Assembly (NCBI GenBank): GCA_023411775.1
Contig: JAEYOL010000303.1
Location: 1-23,534 of the forward strand
Source: Bacteroidota bacterium
GTDB lineage: Bacteria > Bacteroidota > Bacteroidia > Chitinophagales > Chitinophagaceae
DNA length: 23,534 nt
Reading direction: 5' to 3'
Part shown: positions 20,387 through 23,534 of the stretch, piece by piece
How positions within the stretch are numbered: position 1 is the first letter of the stretch
Layout of the letters: every line of letters starts with the position of its first letter
Notes under the pieces: model-generated
The model's input: the letters and a program-made list of their open reading frames with translations, nothing else
Databases searched by the model: none
Told to the model about the DNA's origin: nothing
Made by a program: the position numbers and the translations under genes

Positions 20387-21718
20387 GTGAAGAAATTAAT
20401 TCAAACGCTTAAGAACATCTGGGGTATAGAGGAACTAAGAAGTAAGATACTTTTTACACTGTTGCTCATTACGATCTACCGCATAGGTTCTCACATAGTA
20501 TTACCTGGTATCGACCCTGTAAAACTGGAACTGGGCGCAGGTGAAGGCAACGGTATCCTCGATCTGATCAATACATTCGCCGGTGGGGCCTTCAACATGG
20601 CTTCGATCTTTGCCCTCGGGATCATGCCTTATATCTCTGCGTCGATCTTTATGCAGCTGATGACGGTTCTGGTACCCAAGTTTCAAAAGATGCAAAAGGA
20701 AGGTGACAGCGGTCGTAAAAAGATCAATCAATACACCCGTTACCTGACCGTACTGGTGACCCTGGTACAGGCTTCTGCCTATATCGGTTACCTGTATCAG
20801 ACTTCTTCAGGCGCAATTATCACCGCATTTGAACCTTATTTCAAATATTCGACTGTTATCATTCTTACCGCAGGTACATTGTTTGTAATGTGGATGGGTG
20901 AAAAGATCACCGACAAGGGCCTTGGAAACGGTGTTTCGCTGATCATCATGATCGGTATCCTTGCGCGTCTGCCGCAATCATTTACCCAGGAATTAGTAGC
21001 CAAATCAACTCGAACCGGTTCTATCCTGATCTTTATCGTTGAAATTGCCATCCTGATCGCGATCATCCTTGGATGTATCCTGTTGATCCAGGGTGTGCGT
21101 AAAGTACCAGTGAATTACGCCAAGCAAATTGTAGGAAACAGGCAGTTTGGCGGGGCCCGTCAGTTCCTCCCGTTGAAGGTGAATAGCTCTGGTGTAATGC
21201 CTATCATCTTTGCCCAGGCGATCATGTTCCTTCCTACTTTGATCACACTTGGCAGCAGGGAACCCAATGAACTTTCGAGAATGTTTACTGATCCCCAAAA
21301 CGGGTTTTACATGCTGATCTATTCAGTGGTAGTGATAGGTTTTACGTTCCTGTACACAGCCTTGATCTTTAATCCCAAACAGATCGCTGATAACCTGAAG
21401 CAGAATAATGGATTCATCCCGGGTGTAAAACCTGGTCAGCCTACTGCAGATTATATCGGTAGTGTGATGGATAAGATCACATTTCCCGGCGCGATCCTGC
21501 TGGCATTTGTTGGTATCCTTCCGGGTATCGCCCAGCGCCTGGGTGTTACGCAGGGATTCTCTACTTTCTTCGGTGGTACTTCACTGCTGATCATGGTGGG
21601 GGTGGTACTGGATACTCTCCAGCAAATCGAAACCCAGTTGCTCATGCGCCAGTACGACGGTCTTATGAAAAGTGGACGTATCCAGGGCAGGCAGACTACA
21701 TCAGCCGTACAGTATTAA
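20387..21718 (+). CDS. secY: Preprotein translocase subunit SecY
   Basis: SecY is the channel of the Sec translocon in the inner membrane, working with SecE/SecG and SecA. The 443-aa product is typical and has about ten membrane segments. Signature parts are IYRIGSHIVLPGIDP near the N-terminus, GIMPYISASIFMQLM (the SecY signature 1 region), GVSLIIMIGIL, the cytosolic loop with RQFLPLKVNSSGVMPIIFAQ (residues about 258-277) and LIFNPKQIADNLKQNNGFIP. The start is GTG at 20387, since no ATG lies in frame upstream and the protein begins KKLIQTLKNIWGIEELR as in relatives. It is the last gene of the run; a terminator follows at 21741. Confidence 0.96.
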   Translation: MKKLIQTLKNIWGIEELRSKILFTLLLITIYRIGSHIVLPGIDPVKLELGAGEGNGILDLINTFAGGAFNMASIFALGIMPYISASIFMQLMTVLVPKFQKMQKEGDSGRKKINQYTRYLTVLVTLVQASAYIGYLYQTSSGAIITAFEPYFKYSTVIILTAGTLFVMWMGEKITDKGLGNGVSLIIMIGILARLPQSFTQELVAKSTRTGSILIFIVEIAILIAIILGCILLIQGVRKVPVNYAKQIVGNRQFGGARQFLPLKVNSSGVMPIIFAQAIMFLPTLITLGSREPNELSRMFTDPQNGFYMLIYSVVVIGFTFLYTALIFNPKQIADNLKQNNGFIPGVKPGQPTADYIGSVMDKITFPGAILLAFVGILPGIAQRLGVTQGFSTFFGGTSLLIMVGVVLDTLQQIETQLLMRQYDGLMKSGRIQGRQTTSAVQY

Positions 21719-21740
21719 TTAAAAAAGATTAATGATAAGT

Positions 21741-21776
21741 AAAACCCGGCGATCTCACTTGCCGGGTTTTGTTTTT
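21741..21776 (+). terminator. Rho-independent terminator after secY
   Basis: AAAACCCGGC at 21741-21750 pairs perfectly with GCCGGGTTTT at 21761-21770 around GATCTCACTT, followed by GTTTTT. It separates the ribosomal operon from map. Confidence 0.9.
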
Positions 21777-21789
21777 ATTAGGATATTTG
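21759..21789 (+). promoter_or_regulatory. Possible map promoter, overlapping the secY terminator
   Basis: TTG at 21759-21761 and GATATTTG at 21782-21789 (7 of 8 against TAnnTTTG) are 20 nt apart. The -7 element ends only 4 nt before the map ATG at 21794, so the transcript would be leaderless or almost so. Confidence 0.4.
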
Positions 21790-21793
21790 CAAT

Positions 21794-22621
21794 ATGATAA
21801 TTATCAAAACAGACGAACAAATTGAGTTGATGCGGAAGAGCGCTTTGCTGGTCAGCAAAACCCTGTCTGAGATCGCCAAGATCCTCAAGCCCGGTGTGAC
21901 CACGAAGGCTTTGGATAAAACGATCGGTGAATACATTCTTGACCACAGGGCGATTCCTTCCTTCTTACATTATAACGGTTATCCATTCAATTCATGCATT
22001 TCTGTCAACGACGTGGTGGTGCATGGCTTTCCCAACGAAAATGAACTGCGCGAGGGAGATATTGTTTCAATTGACGTGGGTGTTGTCCTTGATGGCTGGC
22101 ATGGCGATCATGCTTACACATTTGCCATTGGCGATCCTGGTAAAGAAGTGATGGATCTGATCACACACACAAAGGAGTCATTGTATAAAGGCATTGAAAA
22201 AGCTGTTGCAGGCAACCGAATTGGCGATATCTCTGGCGCCATACAGGATCATACCGAAAAGAAATATGGTTATGGAGTCGTAAGGGAACTGGTGGGTCAC
22301 GGCCTTTGAAAAAGCATGCACGAAGATCCCCAGGTGCCCAACTATGGTAAAAAAGGAAATGGCCCCAAGCTCAGGGAGGGTATGGTACTCGCCATTGAAC
22401 CCATGATCAATCTTGGCAAGAAGGAGGTGTACACGGAAAGCGACGGCTGGACCGTTCGCACAAAAGACGGCAAACCCTCTGTGCATTTTGAGCACGATGT
22501 CGCCGTACGCAAACAAAGGGCAGATATTCTTTCAGATTACTCTATCATTGAAAAGGAGGAACTGATAAATCCCTACCTGTTCACTGCCGGACAAACAACA
22601 GCGCCGGTTGAAACCATTTAA
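21794..22621 (+). pseudogene. map: Type I methionine aminopeptidase, frame broken by one in-frame TGA at 22307-22309
   Basis: MetAP removes the initiator methionine from nascent proteins. Read through the TGA, the frame gives 275 aa, normal for a type I enzyme. The five metal ligands can be placed at D94, D105, H169, E202 and E233. Their spacing (11, 64, 33, 31) is almost that of E. coli (D97, D108, H171, E204, E235). Supporting motifs are DVVVHGFP, SIDVGV, WHGDHAYTF, RELVGHGL, MHEDPQVPNYG, LAIEPMIN and FEHDVAV. The break reads GHGL, stop, KSMHED, where the family has GHG(I/L)G(R/K)xxHE. So a Gly codon (GGA) has become TGA at codon 172, with the frame unchanged. The truncated 171-aa product would lack E202, E233 and H176 and could not be active. 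Since map is normally essential in bacteria with a single copy, sequence error, a second copy elsewhere or recoding must be considered. Confidence 0.9.
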
Positions 22622-22644
22622 GCGTTATCCTTTATTTTTTTTAA

Positions 22645-23534
22645 ATGATGGCCATGCAAAAAAATAACCGGCCTAAAACCAGTATGCATGGCATGCCATC
22701 CAAACAATCCAAGAGGCTTATCGTGATTGGTGGCGGCGCAGCAGGTTTTTTTTGCGCCGTTAATGCGGCCACGCTACACCCGGATCTCAGGGTCATAATA
22801 CTTGAGAAATCAAATAAGATTTTATCAAAAGTCAGGATCAGCGGTGGAGGTCGGTGTAATGTTACCCACGCCTGTTTCGACATTGCGGAGATGAGCAGGA
22901 GGTATCCACGCGGAGGCCATTTTGTAAAAAAGGCATTTCATTGGTTCTTTACCACTGACACGATAAAATGGTTTGAGGAACGTGGCGTGGTTCTGAAAGC
23001 GGAGGAAGATGGCAGGATGTTTCCTGTTACCAATTCATCCCAAACCATCATCGATTGCCTGCTGAGAGAAGCGGATAAGTACAATGTAGAAGTAAGGACT
23101 GGTATGGAAGTAAAAGAATTGCAGCCAAAGGATACCGGATTTCAGGTCACTTGTTCCAATGCCGAAAACATTTTTGCAGACTATGTTTGTGTAGCCTGTG
23201 GAGGGTATCCGAAATCTTCCATGTTTGAATGGCTGACCCGCACCGGGCATAGCTTCGAAGAACCTGTTCCTTCTCTTTTTACTTTCAATATACCCGCAGG
23301 CATGCAGGGAAGTGCGATCACGCAATTGATGGGTGTGAGCGTTGAAAAAGCTATTGTAAAAATCCCAGGTACAAAGTTGGAACAGGAGGGCCCCTTACTG
23401 ATTACTCATTGGGGTCTGAGTGGTCCCGCGGTACTCTGTTTAAGTGCCTGGGCTGCGAGAGAACTCCAGGCACGCAATTGGGAATTTGGGATCATCGTCA
23501 ACTGGCTGCCCGGTTCCACTGAACAGGACCTGAT
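22645..23534 (+). CDS. HI0933/BaiN-like NAD(P)/FAD-dependent oxidoreductase, N-terminal part (runs off the window)
   Basis: A Rossmann-type flavoprotein open from ATG 22645 to the last base, with 296 codons present and no stop. The dinucleotide-binding motif VIGGGAAG is at residues 27-34. LEKSNKILSKVRISGGGRCN, containing the family signature SGGGRCNVT (residues 66-74), follows. Then come GRMFPVTNSSQTI, a second cofactor strand with VCVACGGYPKSS, and THWGLSGPAVL near residue 254, which is typical of this family (Pfam HI0933-like). Several ATGs (22645, 22648, 22654, 22684, 22693) are possible. ATG 22693 (MPSKQSKRLIVIGGG) gives the most usual N-terminus, and 22645 is the longest. The reaction is unknown in most members; the bile-acid enzyme BaiN is one characterised relative. 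It lies 23 nt after map, where infA and rpmJ are expected in many Bacteroidota. Confidence 0.88.
   Translation, partial: MMAMQKNNRPKTSMHGMPSKQSKRLIVIGGGAAGFFCAVNAATLHPDLRVIILEKSNKILSKVRISGGGRCNVTHACFDIAEMSRRYPRGGHFVKKAFHWFFTTDTIKWFEERGVVLKAEEDGRMFPVTNSSQTIIDCLLREADKYNVEVRTGMEVKELQPKDTGFQVTCSNAENIFADYVCVACGGYPKSSMFEWLTRTGHSFEEPVPSLFTFNIPAGMQGSAITQLMGVSVEKAIVKIPGTKLEQEGPLLITHWGLSGPAVLCLSAWAARELQARNWEFGIIVNWLPGSTEQDL

Noticed and set aside
4596..22309. Genome-wide stop-codon reassignment (for example TGA to Gly as in Gracilibacteria/SR1)
   Set aside because: TGA and TAA both end conserved genes here (rpmD and beta-helix gene with TGA; rpsL, rpsG, rplC and others with TAA), and the broken genes need two different stops read as two amino acids.
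1..23534. Defence system, prophage, transposon or tRNA/rRNA gene
   Set aside because: No transposase, integrase, nuclease-helicase set, tRNA cloverleaf or rRNA stretch was found on either strand.

Overview
The window is chromosomal DNA from a member of the Bacteroidota, most likely Chitinophagaceae-like. Three things point there: the sequences of its ribosomal proteins, the general lack of Shine-Dalgarno sequences before its genes, and promoters of the Bacteroidota type (TTTG, about 20 nt, TAnnTTTG) before rpsL and rpsJ. It is the str / S10 / spc ribosomal-protein gene block plus foreign neighbours. The exact genus cannot be read from the sequence alone.

Layout: 1-498 is the 3' end of a branched-chain aminotransferase (ilvE). 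662-1559 is rpsL-rpsG with its own promoter and terminator. 1679-2990 holds two minus-strand genes, a histone H1-like lysine/alanine-rich protein and a FrnE-type DsbA oxidoreductase. 3267-5411 is fusA (EF-G), whose frame is broken by one in-frame TAA. 5790-9086 holds a secreted beta-helix/PA14 protein and a di-heme cytochrome c lipoprotein. 9238-21718 is a long run rpsJ-rplC-rplD-rplW-rplB-rpsS-rplV-rpsC-rplP-rpmC-rpsQ-rplN-rplX-rplE-rpsN-rpsH-rplF-rplR-rpsE-rpmD-rplO-secY in the usual bacterial order. 21794-22621 is map (methionine aminopeptidase), broken by one in-frame TGA. 22645 to the end is the start of an HI0933/BaiN-like flavoprotein.

What stands out: (1) two highly conserved, normally essential genes, fusA and map, each carry one in-frame stop that a single G-to-T change at codon position 1 explains. 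Sequence error or damage is the simplest cause. (2) The usually compact rpsL-rpsG-fusA-rpsJ group is split by four unrelated genes, and each piece has its own promoter and terminator. (3) The spacers inside the S10/spc operon are unusually long and carry several families of inverted-repeat elements. One family is present in three nearly identical copies (before rpsS, rpsC and rplP) and another in two (before rplN and rplX). (4) The 382-nt rpsJ-rplC gap has stable hairpins, including one closed by a UUCG loop, and could be an undescribed ribosomal leader.

I see no tRNA, rRNA, CRISPR array, transposase, phage or defence gene. The window is mostly core translation machinery. The novelty, if real, lies in the non-coding repeats and leaders and in the broken essential frames.
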